DNA from: Argentina anserina
Taxonomy: Eukaryota > Streptophyta > Magnoliopsida > Rosales > Rosaceae
Assembly: GCF_933775445.1 (NCBI RefSeq)
Contig: NC_065877.1
Coordinates: 16,616,001-16,680,000 of the forward strand
Length of the DNA stretch: 64,000 nucleotides
Direction of reading: 5' to 3'
The notes beneath the pieces are model-generated. The model had not been told where the DNA came from. It did not search any database and was given only the letters and a program-made list of their open reading frames with translations. Below, piece after piece: positions 1 to 12,869 of this stretch. The first letter of the stretch is position 1; each line of letters opens with the position of its first letter. The position numbers were made by a program, and so were the translations under genes.

Positions 1-1850
1 TTCCAAGATTGCGAGACCATTGAGTTCATTGCTTCAAAAAGACGTCTCTTTCACTTTCATGATGATTGCAAGCACGCATTTGACACATTGAAGAAGCTTT
101 TAACGTCAGCACCGATCATGGCACTGCCAGATTGGTCTTTGCCGTTTGAGTTAATGTGTGATGCCTCCGACTATGCAGTTGGAGCCATGCTAGGATAGAG
201 GAAGGACAAGCAGCCCTATGCCATTTACTATGCCTCCCGAACGCTCAATGATGCTCAACAGAACTACACCACAACTGAGAAAGAACTTCTTGCTCTGATC
301 TTTGTTTTAGATAAGTTTCGTTCTTATTTACTTCAATCCAAAGTTATTGTTTACACTGACCATGCAGCTTTGAAGTACTTAATGACGAAGAAAGATGTCA
401 AACCAAGATTGATTCGATGGATTCTCTTACTCCAAGAGTTTGATCTCGAAATCAAGGACAAGAAGGGAAGTGACAATGTTGTGGCAGACCATTTGAGCCG
501 CTTAGTGAGAGATGCCGAACCCCTGGCCATTCAAGAGAGTTTTCCGAATGAGAAACTCTTTCGAGTTGAGGTAAGTGAGCCATGGTATACATATATTGTG
601 AACTATCTTATTTCTAAGTAATTCCCGGATACTTAAATTCATGCTCAAAAGAATAGACTTAAAGCTTTAGCTAAGTATTACATTTGTGTTGATCAAATCA
701 TTTTGAGTCTTGTGGTGGTCCCTGACTCTGAACATCAATCTGTACTAGCATTCTGTCATTTTGAGTCTTGTGGTGGTCACTTTGGGTCACCTAGAACAGC
801 CCTTAAGGTGTTCGAATGTGGTTTCTTTTGGCCTACTATTTTTAAAGATGCATATGCTTTTTGTATGACTTGCACAGGTGCCAAAGAACATGTAATCTTG
901 GTCCTAGGGATCAAATGTCGATGCAACGTATTATACATGTTGAAATATTTGATTATCGGGGCAGATTTCATGGGACCAATCCATAACTCTAATAGTTTCT
1001 TGTACATACTCGTTTGTGTTGATTATGTTTCTAAATGGGTGGAAGCTAAAGCCACCCGGACTAATGATTCTCGAGTTGTTGCAGATTTCCTTCGTTCTAA
1101 CATTTTCTCTAGGTTTGGTATGCCGAGAGTTATCATTGGTGATGCAGGGTCTCACTTTTACAACTGGACCATTGATGCGTTGTTGAGGAAGTATGAAATC
1201 AAGCATAAGGTTGCTACGCCTTATCACCCTCAAACAAGTGGACAAGTTGAGCTATTTAATCGTGAGATCAAGAGAATTTTGGAGAAATCAGTTGGACTAT
1301 CATGCAAGGATTGGTCTCAATAATTGGATGATGCTCTCTGGGCCTATAGGACTGCATACAAGACTCCTCTTGGTATGTCACCGTTTCGGTTAGTTTATGG
1401 CAAGGTGTGCCATCTACCAGTGGAGCTTGAGCATCATGCATGGTGGGCTGTCAAGAATTTTAACATGGACATTGATGAGACCGGATTGCATAGGAAGTTG
1501 CAATTGCACGAGCTTGAAGAAATTAGGAACGAGGCCTATGATTCGGCCATGATTTTACAAAGAGATGACTAAGGCGTTCCATGACCGTATGATTAGGAAG
1601 AAACACTTTGTCATTATTGTTTAATTCTCGATTGAAGTTGTTCCTTGGTAAATTACGTTCTAGATGAATAGGGCCTTTCACTATCACTAACATTTTTCCT
1701 TCTGGTGTAATAATGATACGGAGTCCGGTGCAAGGGAAGGAATTTCAAGTCAATGTACATCGTTTGAAGCCGTACTATGAGAACTTTGTGGAACATGACG
1801 TTGAGGAGACTTCTATTCTTGAACCTACTGCAAGAAAGTGAATTTTTGGA
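1..1850 (+). pseudogene. Athila-type Ty3/gypsy pol fragment (RNase H and integrase)
   Basis: This is the 3' part of a gypsy polyprotein that once encoded RNase H and integrase. The left window edge cuts it inside the RT/RNase H region. Around 120-520 the RNase H shows the [18 protein letters not shown] and VVADHLSRL signatures. At 940-1400 the integrase core shows [10 protein letters not shown], a GDAGSHF segment around the second catalytic Asp, and [10 protein letters not shown]. The C-terminal part reads HRLKPYYE near 1760. The frame is broken by a shift near 50, TAG at 196, TAA at 619, an in-frame TAA at 1321-1323 and a shift near 1560. The integrase wording and the following non-coding region match the Athila lineage of plant gypsy elements as I know it. 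It is a dead copy. Confidence 0.9.
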
Positions 1851-2655
1851 AATAGTCTAGACTTTGGACTCTAAACTTAAGGCCAATGAAGGAGCCATCA
1901 ACGAGTGTTTGCATTTTCTTATCCATTATCTCTTTTTAATTTTCGTTGCTTATCATATTGTAAATTGAGGGAAATGTAAGTTTTAAGTGTGGGGTGTGGT
2001 ATACATAATTCATTGTATTATATTGTTTGATGCTTATATGTGTTTCGATTTTGTTGCTTTGATTTTATTTTCTTGCTTTGATTTTTGATTTTTAGATTGT
2101 TTTTCTATTTTTGTTATGTTATGTTGTTTTGATTTTGTTTTGAGTCTTAGGTATGCCTTTAAATGTCTAGGATGAGTTGATCTTTGAATGATTTGTTGAT
2201 AGATGATCACTAAATTGAATTTTGTTTCATTGTTATTTGATGGTTAATCGATGTGTAGAAATTGTACGAACATGTAGTAGATAAGGATTTTGAAACTTAG
2301 GTACAAAATAAGCATGTTCCTTACTTGTTTGGATTCATTTAACCTTTGTGAGTTTCAAGCCATATATGTGTTTTTCTTTGGAGTATTTTATTCTATCGTT
2401 TCTTGGCTATATAACCTCATTACATCTATTTTGATCAATTCTTATGCCATAGAATTGTAATGAACAATGCTAGAACTTACTTTGTGAAACTTTCAAAACT
2501 CTTTATCATAATATACTCTGATTTTAAAAATGATTGTTGGATCCTTTTAGGATTCCACCACTTTATGCCAAACAACCTTATGCCTTATTTGTGCCCTGCT
2601 TGGGACACCATAGTATTAACCAATTTGAGCCTACGTTAAACTTTTTTTTTCATTA
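1851..2655 (+). mobile_element. Athila 3' non-coding region
   Basis: No gene is seen here. The stretch follows the integrase of the Athila fragment and is T-rich. It contains GAGGGAAATG followed by AAGTGTGGGG near 1970-1993, a conserved signpost between pol/env and the 3' LTR in Athila elements. A related signpost (GAGGACAATG followed by TGTGGGG) recurs near 63873-63898 in the last Athila copy of this window. No 3' LTR is recognised before the solo LTR inserted at 2656. Confidence 0.65.
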
Positions 2656-5030
2656 TGTCACGCCCCCAAATCCGATACTACTATTATATGAAAATATGGT
2701 TTCCTTAATAAAACTGATAGAAATATATGTCTGAATAATACTTTTATTTGGAAGCAAAATCAGAGTTATTTTACAATACAACAGATTTAGAAATACTAAA
2801 ATTTAGCGAAGATACATGAGTCTCGCATTTATTGTCTTGAAATAATATTTGAAGAAAAACTATCATTATTTAGTAGATTCATCATATTCCCAAACATCTA
2901 CTCATTACCTGAAAATAAGATTGTGTAACATCATGAGTAACACAGACCCAGTAAGTACATAATACATTCTTATAATAATTTGGCTAATGAGAAATTCAAA
3001 TATGAACAACCAAGTAAAATGTACCAAGAACCAGATGTATTTGGTCATACGAATTCTTACTTATCCATATAGATATACATATCAACATCAATATATTCAA
3101 TCAACTGTTGTGAATTTTCAAGAAAACTGGTAATTAATCACAAAGTCACATATTAGGGTTGACGTTTACCAAAAACACGGATAAGCCTCAACATACCCAG
3201 GCTAACACCAAAGTATGTCTACTCAAGGTCAATTCTCCTATGAGTATAATAGTGCACTATCTGTAGGGACTAGGGCCCAAGGCTAACTCACAAAGCACAA
3301 AATAATTTTACCAGCAATCCACTTAAGCACGGGATAGTACTAATCACCCGGCTTCACACCTCCAACTCAATAACGTTAATAGAATATCACAAAGTTTAGT
3401 AATTAAGACAATATTTAAATACTAAATATATATATATATATAATCTTACACCAAGATATAAATACTTATCAATAACTCAATGTATGCATGAAATAAACAA
3501 GTTAATAAACTTGAAAGTAAATGTGCAAATAAAGTAAATGTACTTTAAATTAAAATTAATTAGATAATATTAGTAAATAGTCAAAAGATTATTAGTTATT
3601 TCTCCTATAATAAGGAAAGTCTTTGTCTAAAGTAGCAATTGTCATTCAAATAATAATGTCAAAGTCCGTCAACTTCCATATCGATAACTCAATCAATAAA
3701 CGTCCAAATTAGGCAAGTGAATAGTCTATGTTCAAGGATGTTTCGTAAGGAATTCAATAGGATAAGTCATACAGTCTAGTTCAAAGTTATTGAGTTTAAA
3801 AAAAGTTCAAACACAGTAGCAGTGCAGAAACCGATCATCAAGATATATAAACATCTTAGATGTTTATATATTTTACTTGTAACACAATTTTATCATTTTT
3901 TCTTAAACTTTCCAGATTAAAAGTAGAGATCTTATACTTTAATTTTATATAAAGTGTGTGGAAAATGGTTAAGAAATGAGTGAGATATGAGTTTTTAAAG
4001 TTGTGAGTGCTACAAAAGATTTTTAGTGAGTTTATTTACTCTAACTTTGATTAGCCATAACTTCTTCATTTCTAAACATTTTTGAGTGATTCAAAAGCCT
4101 AAATTGAAGTATTTTTCATGATGAATATAATGCTATTGTTACCTTGGACAAACTCAGATATTATAAAATACGAAATATAACTCTTACCAAAACATGGTCT
4201 TATCCATTTTATCCTTAGCTATGCACTTTGATAAATCTAAAGAGGCAAAAGATTATAAGAATGTAAGATGTACTTACCTTGAAGTTTCAGGGGTGAAAGG
4301 AAGGTTTTAATGTGGATCCAAAGTTGGATTACTTTAGTAAAGAATAAATGTTTTTAAGAGAGAAAGAGTGCAGGCTAGAATTTTAGCTTGAGAAACATTG
4401 GATGGTTGAGTTTTCTATCAACTAAGGGAACTCTAGACTTGCATAGTTTCTGATTTTGAAGTGTGCAGAAAACTTGAGGCAGCACACAATTATAAATAGG
4501 CTAAGAAAGAACACAAAAGTTCAATTCTCACCTACCATTCTCAAATATTAATATTGGGTGATGGTCTAGCTAGTTAGTGTGGTTGTTGGCAAAGAAAACA
4601 AATAGTGTGATGGGATAAAACATAAAAATAAATCAGCTAGGTTAAAAAAATATTGACATAAAGATTATATATATATATATATATCAAACACATTTATATG
4701 TGTTATTCTAAAATGTAAAGGAATTTAGTATATTCCTTTCATAAGGTTTTCAATATATTTGCACTATCTAATACTAATATAATGCATAAAAATAATACTA
4801 TTAGTATTAGTCTTAAACTCGATTACAAAGTATCGAGTATACACAAGAATACGAACTAACATATTCTAATCGTGGTCTAATATTTACAAAAAAAAATTTT
4901 ATATCTTTGAAAGTATGTACCTTAGCATCTTGGTTTCTAAAGAGAAATATTAGAAGAAAAATTAAATTAATTCTAAGTTAATATAACCTTAAAGTACTAA
5001 ATAGTAAATACTAAATTTCGGGGTATTACA
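2656..5030 (-). mobile_element. Solo LTR, Tekay/Del-like, TSD CATTA
   Basis: The 2375-bp segment begins TGTCACGCCCCC and ends CGGGGTATTACA, so it has TG..CA ends. It is flanked by a perfect 5-bp duplication CATTA (2651-2655 and 5031-5035). No protein-coding domain, primer-binding site or second LTR lies inside, so it is a solo LTR left by LTR-LTR recombination. Read on the minus strand it starts TGTAATACCCC and ends GGGCGTGACA, the usual form of Tekay/Del-type LTRs, hence the strand call. Short TA runs lie at 3428-3442 and 4665-4684. Confidence 0.85.
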
Positions 5031-5035
5031 CATTA

Positions 5036-6560
5036 CCATTAATATCCTTGCTTAGTATAGTTATATCTCTATCTTGTCTTTAAGACTTGGCAGAGCCATT
5101 CTGGTGTTAATATGGAGTGATGATTCGATTCAAGTGTGAGGTTATGATATGTATGTATTTGTGCTGTCAGTAACTGTTGAGTTAGGAATGGGTGTTTAGT
5201 TATAGGTTGTTGAGTGAGACGCGTGGGGGTGTTGTGATCCGTATTTGTGTGTGATTAGCCTACTGGATGATTAATAATATGTTGGTTATGTATTTCTTCT
5301 CATCAAGTCCTATCAACTTAGCCATTTCATTGAAATCAATGAGGTATAGGCAGACCCTATCAACTCGGCCATTCCATTGGAATGAATGAGGTATAGGAAA
5401 TATACATGTTTCGAGATAGGACTTCCAAATTTTTATGATGATGATGATAATGATGATGTTGTTGCTAGCCTGTGTGTATGTATTCCACCTTATGGTGTCA
5501 GTGGCTACCCCCAAGTAGCGTACCCAAGCCCTTTCCGCCTAGGACGTGATGTGGTATGCCGGCAATGCCACGAAAGTCTGTTACCCTCTCCGTAATTGTG
5601 ACATGACGGTTTCGGGAGTATGGGAGTACATGTTATTGTTGCTCAGGGGGGCTACTATATTATGATACTGGAAGAGATGGGATAAACCGACATTATTGCC
5701 GATATGATAATACCAGAAGATAGGGAATGAACCTGCAGTATTACATATATTATGATACCATAAGAGAATGGATGAACCGATAGTGTTGTAAATGCTACTA
5801 GGTCACTAAAAGAGAGGGGATGTAGTAGTGGACCACAAATATTCATTCAGAGAGTGAGAGGATGCATGTATGATTTGTTGGGAATGTTGTGGTCTGGGAT
5901 TGGTTTGTGAGAGATGTGAAGTATCAGTGTTACCTTATTATTATGTTGACTGCTTCTTATTTTGAGATTGTGAGTGGTAATTATCAGTCTTTACTTGACC
6001 TCATGCTGGTATTTCTGTATCAAGTTGGGGAAACATTAAATGTTTTTCATTCTTACTTCATTCGTAAGTTTGAATTATTATTATTTTGTCGACTCACTCT
6101 AACGGGTTTTCTCTTAAATGTTTTTTCCTGCGCCCTTCGTTTTAAAATGCCAAGTCAGCAGATCGTTCGGTTCAGCTTAGCAAGAATTGAGGAAGGATCG
6201 AAACTTTTGATGTTATAGTTATGTAGTAGGTTATGATCAACTTGTTTATTTATTTGACTTTAATCCGCTAAATTGCTTTGAGAACCTTAGAGTTTGTAGT
6301 TGTGATATTCTAAATTGTTTGATAGATTCTGATTGTTGGTTTGATTGTGGAGATGAGATTTATAGGGAGCACGATGACTCTAGGTATTGAGATTGGACTG
6401 GATATTATAGAAGTGTTATTTCTGTGCATGTAGGTTGGCTACTTTCAAGGGAGACTATACCGAAATTTTAGTATGGCTCCTAAGATAGTAGTCCCCGCAC
6501 GACCTACTCTAGATATTAGGATAATATTTATTAGGATTGCTTCTCAAAACTGATTTTTTG
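5036..6560. mobile_element. Decayed LTR-like sequence
   Basis: No gene is supported. The stretch resumes the sequence interrupted by the solo LTR. It has a GAT-rich run (5436-5460) and degenerate repeated phrases containing TATTATGATACC at 5655-5830. Near 6470 a phrase of the form CCGAAATTTTAGTATGGCTCC resembles the tail of plant gypsy LTRs. Short reading frames here (for example 5889-6218) carry no recognisable domain. The exact element and its ends cannot be fixed by eye. Confidence 0.4.
5309..5397. repeat. Tandem duplication, 47-bp period
   Basis: Two adjoining copies start with CCTATCAACT at 5309 and 5356 and end in GAGGTATAGG. They differ by only a few substitutions and are separated by CAGAC. 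This is a small local duplication inside LTR-like sequence; no function is inferred. Confidence 0.8.
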
Positions 6561-7009
6561 TATGTATTGGATTCATTACTTCTGAAGGATTTGGGTATGG
6601 TTATTCTAGTGTATCTAGGATTCTTAGAGTTTTCCTTAGAAAAGAAGGTTTAGGATTGTGTGTCTATAAATAGGTCATCAGAACAATGGTTTTAACTGTG
6701 GTCGACAATACTTAGTCGAGGCGATCATCCCAAGAGATTGTAACTCTTGGTTGAGGGAGCACATATGTCAAGGGTGAGTATAACACTTAGGGGGGGCTCT
6801 ACGTTTAGAGGAATTATGTGAATATGATCAGCTGTGGATCAATTGAGAGTTCAGATATCTAGAGAGATACAATCTTTGAGTGTTTGGGTGATTTAGAGAG
6901 TGCTCTACTGCGAGAATTTAGGTTGTGAGAAGAGAGATTATTTAAGAGTGGAAGAACCGAATTGTTCTTCAGTTATAATCTTCTTCTTGTTTAGCGGAAA
7001 TTCTGCTAT
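6561..7009 (+). mobile_element. Ty1/copia-like LTR remnant with promoter
   Basis: This AT/GT-rich stretch has a TATA-like box TCTATAAATAGG near 6664-6675, followed by a leader-like sequence. No coding frame is seen. The style resembles a plant copia LTR. A copia primer-binding site and gag fragment lie far to the right (25144-25730), so this could be the other part of that element, but no direct sequence link was established. Confidence 0.3.
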
Positions 7010-7036
7010 AAACCTGGTTTTTCATATACCAGGTTT
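7010..7036. repeat. Perfect 9-bp inverted repeat
   Basis: AAACCTGGT (7010-7018) pairs with ACCAGGTTT (7028-7036) across a 9-nt loop. The same AAACCTGGT occurs at 24952-24960, bounding the right side of the gene-fragment block. Confidence 0.7.
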
Positions 7037-7044
7037 GAAAATGC

Positions 7045-7052
7045 TGACGTCA
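7045..7052. promoter_or_regulatory. TGACGTCA palindrome (bZIP/TGA-type site)
   Basis: The palindrome lies 103 bases upstream of the ATG at 7155. TGACGTCA is the classical C-box/TGA site bound by plant bZIP factors. Two further copies lie upstream of the F-box fragment at 24895-24923. Binding is inferred from the motif only. Confidence 0.4.
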
Positions 7053-7154
7053 TCGTGATGTGGCAATATCTCAGCCATTCGATTTCATCTACGGTTATGC
7101 TTCATAAAGAAAGTCAAACAAAAAATGAAACTGTTAGCTTAATCTGTTAGTGCA

Positions 7155-7740
7155 ATGCAGAGGATCTGCAACCCACCCCTCTCCATCATCGAGCAACTCA
7201 CCACAGCCTTCATTTCTTTCGAATCCGACTTCACCCAAAAGTTCGACATCCTCAATTGTCTACCTAAAGCGCCTAGATTGTCCGGGAGCTATGACACGCG
7301 CCCCTCGCCCTAACGCTCCCTTAGGGAGTTAGGGTTTGTCCAATTCAATTCCAAATCCACCGCAGATACCCGATGGTGGCCACTGTGGCCAAACATAGAC
7401 CTCGCCACCGACATTCCCATCTTCCCTAGCAAGCTGGCTCTACCAATTAATCAAAACAGTCCAAAGGAAACCCTCATTACGATCAGTTCTTGTCTAACCA
7501 AAACCTACATTGACCCAGTCATTTCTAGACCCAATTTGCTTCGATTCTTCCACACCGATAGTACCCAAAGCTGTTATCTTTTCCCTTAACTCCCCAAAGC
7601 CTGATTCTACCTCCGACGGAAGCTTTGCGGCGATTACGCTGAACTCACAGAATCATCTATCAGTTGGGGACTGGTCGCATGCGAGTAAGCAAGGCTTGGT
7701 TCACGGAACTCTAGACTACCCACTTCATGTTTGGGTCTTT
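7155..7740 (+). pseudogene. Unidentified exon-like coding remnant
   Basis: From the ATG at 7155 one frame has exon-like composition (Ser/Pro/Leu-rich, higher GC than its surroundings). It is interrupted by TAA at 7311-7313, continues in the same frame to TAA at 7587-7589, and then a different frame stays open to about 7740. I recognise no domain. It is not the missing N-terminal half of the rhomboid gene downstream: no rhomboid transmembrane or GxSG motif appears. A promoter-like stretch with TGACGTCA precedes it. It may be the first exon of a separate, decayed host gene. Confidence 0.4.
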
Positions 7741-8219
7741 TTTTTTTATCCAATCCAGGTATGTCTCTGTCTCTTCTCTAGTTTTTTGTTTGATTGGTCT
7801 TCGACTTTACTTTTTATTGGAGTTTATTTGATGTTTGCTTGGAGTTGGGATTCTGAGCATTTTATTACCACTAGAAGATTTGGATATGATCACCCTGCTT
7901 CTGGAAATCTGTATCATGTTGGCATTTGGCCTCAATTGTGTATAAATTGTTCGACCAATTTATCTTATGATGCCATTCTTCTGTCTTGGAAGGAAAACAA
8001 GCATAGGCACATTTCAACATTGCATTTCTTTAAGTTTCTTGCTTTTCATCTGGCCTTTGCATTGGAATCTGCTAATCCACAAATTTTCTCTCTGTGCTGC
8101 AGTGTGTTTGGACTCTTTAATGTGCCTGCCAACTGGTAATTTCCAAAACCTTTGTTTATTATTTGCGGTGATACATGCTTGTGCCATATCTAGGTTTTTC
8201 CTTCTAGTTTCTCATATAA

Positions 8220-8429
8220 TGTGTTAAAAATTTGTACCTAAATATCTGTTGCAGGTATGCATGGATCTTGCTGGTAGTGTTCCAACTTGTTATGTCTAAT
8301 GTTTCATTACTGGGACACCTGTGTGGAATTCTGTCTGGATTCGCGTGTAAGTCTTCGCTCTTTTATCAACTTCCACTTTATTATATTGTTTCTATTTTGC
8401 ATGAAGTCAGTGTGACCGGTAAAATGTTG
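8220..8429 (+). repeat. 210-bp direct repeat, copy A (left of solo LTR)
   Basis: This copy runs from TGTGTTAAAA to TAAAATGTTG and holds the intron end, the whole 92-nt exon 8255-8346 and the following donor. It is identical to copy B (9994-10203) except for G at 8255 against A at 10029. The two copies directly abut the two ends of the solo LTR. Confidence 0.95.
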
Positions 8430-9993
8430 TGATAGGAACACAAAGTGTGACGTTCTTAATATAGATATGCCCTATTCTTATGCTTTGTTACTTCTTATTT
8501 AGTTGTTTTAGGTTCATATTTGTCATATGTATGTTCTAGGTAGAGCTATTTCGAATTTGGATGATTTGATGATAAAATTGTGCTAAGTGTTAGAAATCCT
8601 TATTGAGCTAGGATTCCTTACTCGACTAGGACTCTACTTTCCTATTTTCATTCTTTCCTATTTCTTAATCGACGATTTATTTTCAGGAAAGACAAATCAT
8701 ATTTGGAAAGAAAGAAGAGTTGCCGAGTTGCATTCCTAGTTGAACAAGGAAATCATATTCGAGTTGAAGAAGGAGAAGAGGAGGCCGGCCTAGCTACTCC
8801 TAGTTGGACCAAGATTGTTGCCGTGCAGCCCTTAAGTGATCTCCTTATTGGACTTGGTTTCCTACATCAAGTTGGATATGGAGTACATAAATCAAATCCA
8901 TAACAAAGAGGATTTCAGTTTCCCAATTGGTTTCTATCTCCTTATGGCACGGCAAGAAGGCTCCTAAACCTCTATATATAGAGGCTCGGCCTCTCCATTC
9001 AGATCATCATCAGCCCTACACACAAACACAAGCCATAGCTCTGCCGAATTCATCCTTCACCCTTCCAAGAAATCCTAAAACCGATTCCATCATTCCCCAC
9101 CTATCAATAGCCTGCAAACACGCTTGTGAAGAAGGTTTCATCCATAGAAGTCTCGGCTACACTTGTGGATTGCTTGATTTATAAAGTGTAACCATAATTC
9201 ACTCTTGTTTAATTTCGGTTTTGGTTTTATTCTTGTTCTTGGATGAAGCTTGCGATTTGTGTAGTGCAATCTTGTTTCAATTTTGTCTATGAAATAGCTA
9301 CTTGATTCAATTTGTATAAAAGATTCGAAAATTGTTTTGGTTTTATGGAATTTCTGTTTTGGTTTCTGCCGAATGTATGTATGATTAAATTTCGATTTCT
9401 AAGTGTTATGACTATGTTTGTAGCATGATATTTAGGTTGTTGGATTAAAGACTTATGCTAAGAACATGTTTATTCTTGTTTATGTGATTTTCGAATTGCA
9501 TGGTTGTTGGTTAAGTAAGTGACATACTTGATGAATTCAATGTGCATGGCTTTGGAATTACATGATTAAGATGAACATGTTAGATTTCGATTAAGGCTGC
9601 TTGGTATTGATCGAATGTGTTAAGTGTCTATGTGTTTAGGTTACTGCTTAGAACCCTAAATGCATGATCCATCCTTAGTTGTTCATTATATAGTCTCGGC
9701 ATGATTCAATAAGAAGTCATGAAACTTGTTTCGATTCCCTTTATGTGAATTGTTTTGGTGATTGTTTATGTGTTGGTTGGTTGATCACATGTATATATTA
9801 TTTTAGGTTTTACTTACTGTTTTTTATGACTCAATCCAAAATCTATATCAAACCTTAAAACCTTTATGAATTCGTGTAAGTGTTGTGATCCTAAGCCCTG
9901 GCTGGATCCCCGGTTTGTGAACGATACCCTCTTGTTTTATACTACTATGATGTGTTCAGGGTTAAATATTGATGTCGAGTAATCGAGTACTCA
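8430..9993 (+). mobile_element. Athila-type solo LTR inside the RBL15-like gene
   Basis: The 1564-bp LTR starts TGATAGGAACAC and ends GAGTACTCA. It shares long stretches with the Athila LTR at 58794-60308: the start (AAAGTGTGACGTTCTTAATA), a TATA box in TCTATATATAGAGG (8971-8984), and a tail with GTGAACGATACCCTCTTG. No primer-binding site or internal region is present, so it is a solo LTR. It is bordered by a 210-bp direct repeat of gene sequence where a 5-bp target duplication is expected. Confidence 0.9.
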
Positions 9994-10203
9994 TGTGTTA
10001 AAAATTTGTACCTAAATATCTGTTGCAGATATGCATGGATCTTGCTGGTAGTGTTCCAACTTGTTATGTCTAATGTTTCATTACTGGGACACCTGTGTGG
10101 AATTCTGTCTGGATTCGCGTGTAAGTCTTCGCTCTTTTATCAACTTCCACTTTATTATATTGTTTCTATTTTGCATGAAGTCAGTGTGACCGGTAAAATG
10201 TTG
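9994..10203 (+). repeat. 210-bp direct repeat, copy B (right of solo LTR)
   Basis: This is the second copy of the exon-bearing segment; after it the gene continues with the next intron part and the exon at 10218. The first exon base here is A (10029). Joined to the upstream exon ending in TG it would give a TGA stop, whereas copy A gives TGG. Confidence 0.95.
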
Positions 10204-12869
10204 CCTCTGCAATACAGATAGTTACGGCTTATTCAATTTCCTCATTCGAGGACCATCCTTCTATTCCAAAATTGAGGCCTCCTCATTGCTTGTAAGTATT
10301 ATATTACATTGCTTTAGATGACTGATTAATATAGGGACATTGTTACTTTTTTATTTTATCTAAAATTCTTCTAATTCCACTTATTCATATCTATATTTAC
10401 ACCTTCCAGTCATCTTCTGTGGGACGGCGTAAATTTATTTTGTGCACTGGTGGAAATCCCTCTGCCTCCATCCCTACATAATCAAGCCAAGACACCACAT
10501 CTAGGTAAGCTCTGTAAAAAGAAAAAAAAATTCAGATCTCACTGGTAGCTGGTAAGATACGTTAAGTTATGTTTCTTAGAAAACAAACATTATGTGTACT
10601 ATAAGAGTTATAACATGATATACTATCTTAGCAGCGGATTATTGTCGGGAAGTTTATGGAGAAACTTGTCTTCATGGATCCTGCGGAGAGAAACATCTCC
10701 TCAGGTATTTCCTTCATCACCTTTCACTCTTTTATGAACCATAATGGTCTTTAGTAGTGTTTGATGACAAACATTCCTTCTTTATAGCTTTAACATGATT
10801 ACGTATGATTACTTAAATCTATGCATACTTATAAATATAGAAAGTGTGATAGAGGGAAATATGACCTATTTTATTGTTACTTAACACTCGTGTCCCCATT
10901 AAACAATTTAAAAACCCATTTACTAAATTGTGATTTTCAACGCTCAAGGACCATACTTTCACCATCCCTCCTAATTTAGTACTTAGAGATAGATCCTACC
11001 ATACACTTGTTTGTGTCCCGTGGTGTGTTGAATTTAAGTTTGTGTAGAAGTCATGTTGTACATCATTCTATCCTGTATCCTGAGTTGTACTGATCAGTGT
11101 GGCTGAAGGCTATTTTGAATTCGACATTGTTCCATATGCAATAGTAGTATATTTTGTGTGCTGGTCCTATTCTTGGTTGTTTTTTTTATGTCTTTAGCAT
11201 TGATCTCTTACTCCAGAGAAAGTATCCAATATTTGTCATCTTGAATCAAGACTTGCTATGACAGAAATACATGGCAATTAAGTTTCCTCTATCTATTTAA
11301 CTATTTAATTCATCATATCTGTGTGGCAGAACATATACTGGATTTGCAGTTCCTGAAATAGATAGCCTTGCCAAAAAAAATATAAAAAAGTAGAGTCAGG
11401 GTTTGACTGCTTATTGCACTAATTAAACCTTTTTGATTATTTCAAATCACTGGTAAAAAGAAAGGTTACCAGCTATCTATTTTCTTTTGCTTCAAGTCAA
11501 CTGATCCATGTTCCTAACTCGATACTTATTTTCGTTTCTATCCATGTTTAGCCTTGAATGTTGTACCTTCAATATTTGCAAATATTGATCAAGTAATTGA
11601 ATTTGATGATGCAGGGAACACAAGACGGTCAAATGTTTCCTGGAAGGGGCAGGACACTGGGGTCTAGTGCAGGTCAGGCTGTTTTTGATGTTAATTCAGA
11701 TTCAAACTTACAGGCTAGACTGTTGGATAGTGACTCAGAACATCTACCTGATGCAGGACAGCAGTTGTCTAATGGAAGGTATAGGAGAACTTAGGCTATT
11801 GCCGTTCATGGATAATGTGTTCTGAACTTCTGATTGTATCATTAACGGTTTGGTTGGTTCTTTTATATACGTTATCTAGTTGATGGATGCTTATCACTTG
11901 ATGGATTTTTGGCTTATGATAGATATAGATGCCATATTATAAACACAAAGGATTTGGTATTTAGTTTTATGACATTGCATCTGTTGATCAATTAGTTCCT
12001 GTATTATTGATGCTTGTTACATTGGATTATACAAACCAAATTGGCTTATGTTTTGTGCACGGCGCTGAAAAGCAATTATTGGAGTTAGATTGTCACAACA
12101 ATCTCTTAGGGTTGTTATGTTTATTAAGGTGAACAAGGGGGGATTAGGAGGGAAGGAGGGAGACGGAACTTGTTTTAAGCCTCTTTCATTATGTACTTTT
12201 GTGTTACTGACTCTTTGGATGCCTGCATGTTCTGTCTGGCATTGTCTTCAATAAAGTTGCCGTGCATAAAAAAATGTACAAATGTCTCTTGGTAAAGTAG
12301 GTGAGCTAAAGCAATAGTAAGTAGTATGCATTGTTTGAATCTACAGATGGGACTTACCAACACTATTTTTGATATTTTCAGGCGACCAATAAATAATACG
12401 GTGGAGGTTGGAGCTGAAATTCCTGTTCACCATCAGGTCCATATTTTTATTTAGTTGAGGTGCTCGTTGAGAAATTTCCAATATTTCTAGTGCATTTGGA
12501 CTATAATATCTCTTGGTTGGATGCAGGACTATGTGGCTTCTGAAGAAGCAATACAAAAGCTTGTGTCGATGGGTTTTGACAGGGTAAGGAATTTATCCTG
12601 CGCCTTTTCCTATTGAAATGAGCGACCATCCGACAGTATGCGTTGTTCCGAAACTGCCTCGCTTCTTATGTGCAGTGTAGAACTAGGATCCAAATATATA
12701 ATGGGATAGGTTGCTAAATATCTGTATCCATGTTTTAGAGCAAAATGCATACTTTTGTGCTAATGTCTTTCACTGGGTTACAGACGCAGGTTGAAGTTGC
12801 ATTAGCAGCTGCGGATGGTGATATTATCGTGGCAGTCGAAATTCTGAGCCAGAAGACATTCAACGAAAA

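Noticed and set aside
7510..8139. A 209-codon open frame
   Set aside because: It runs through intron-like sequence and crosses the acceptor of the RBL15 exon at 8103. The open frame is largely chance.
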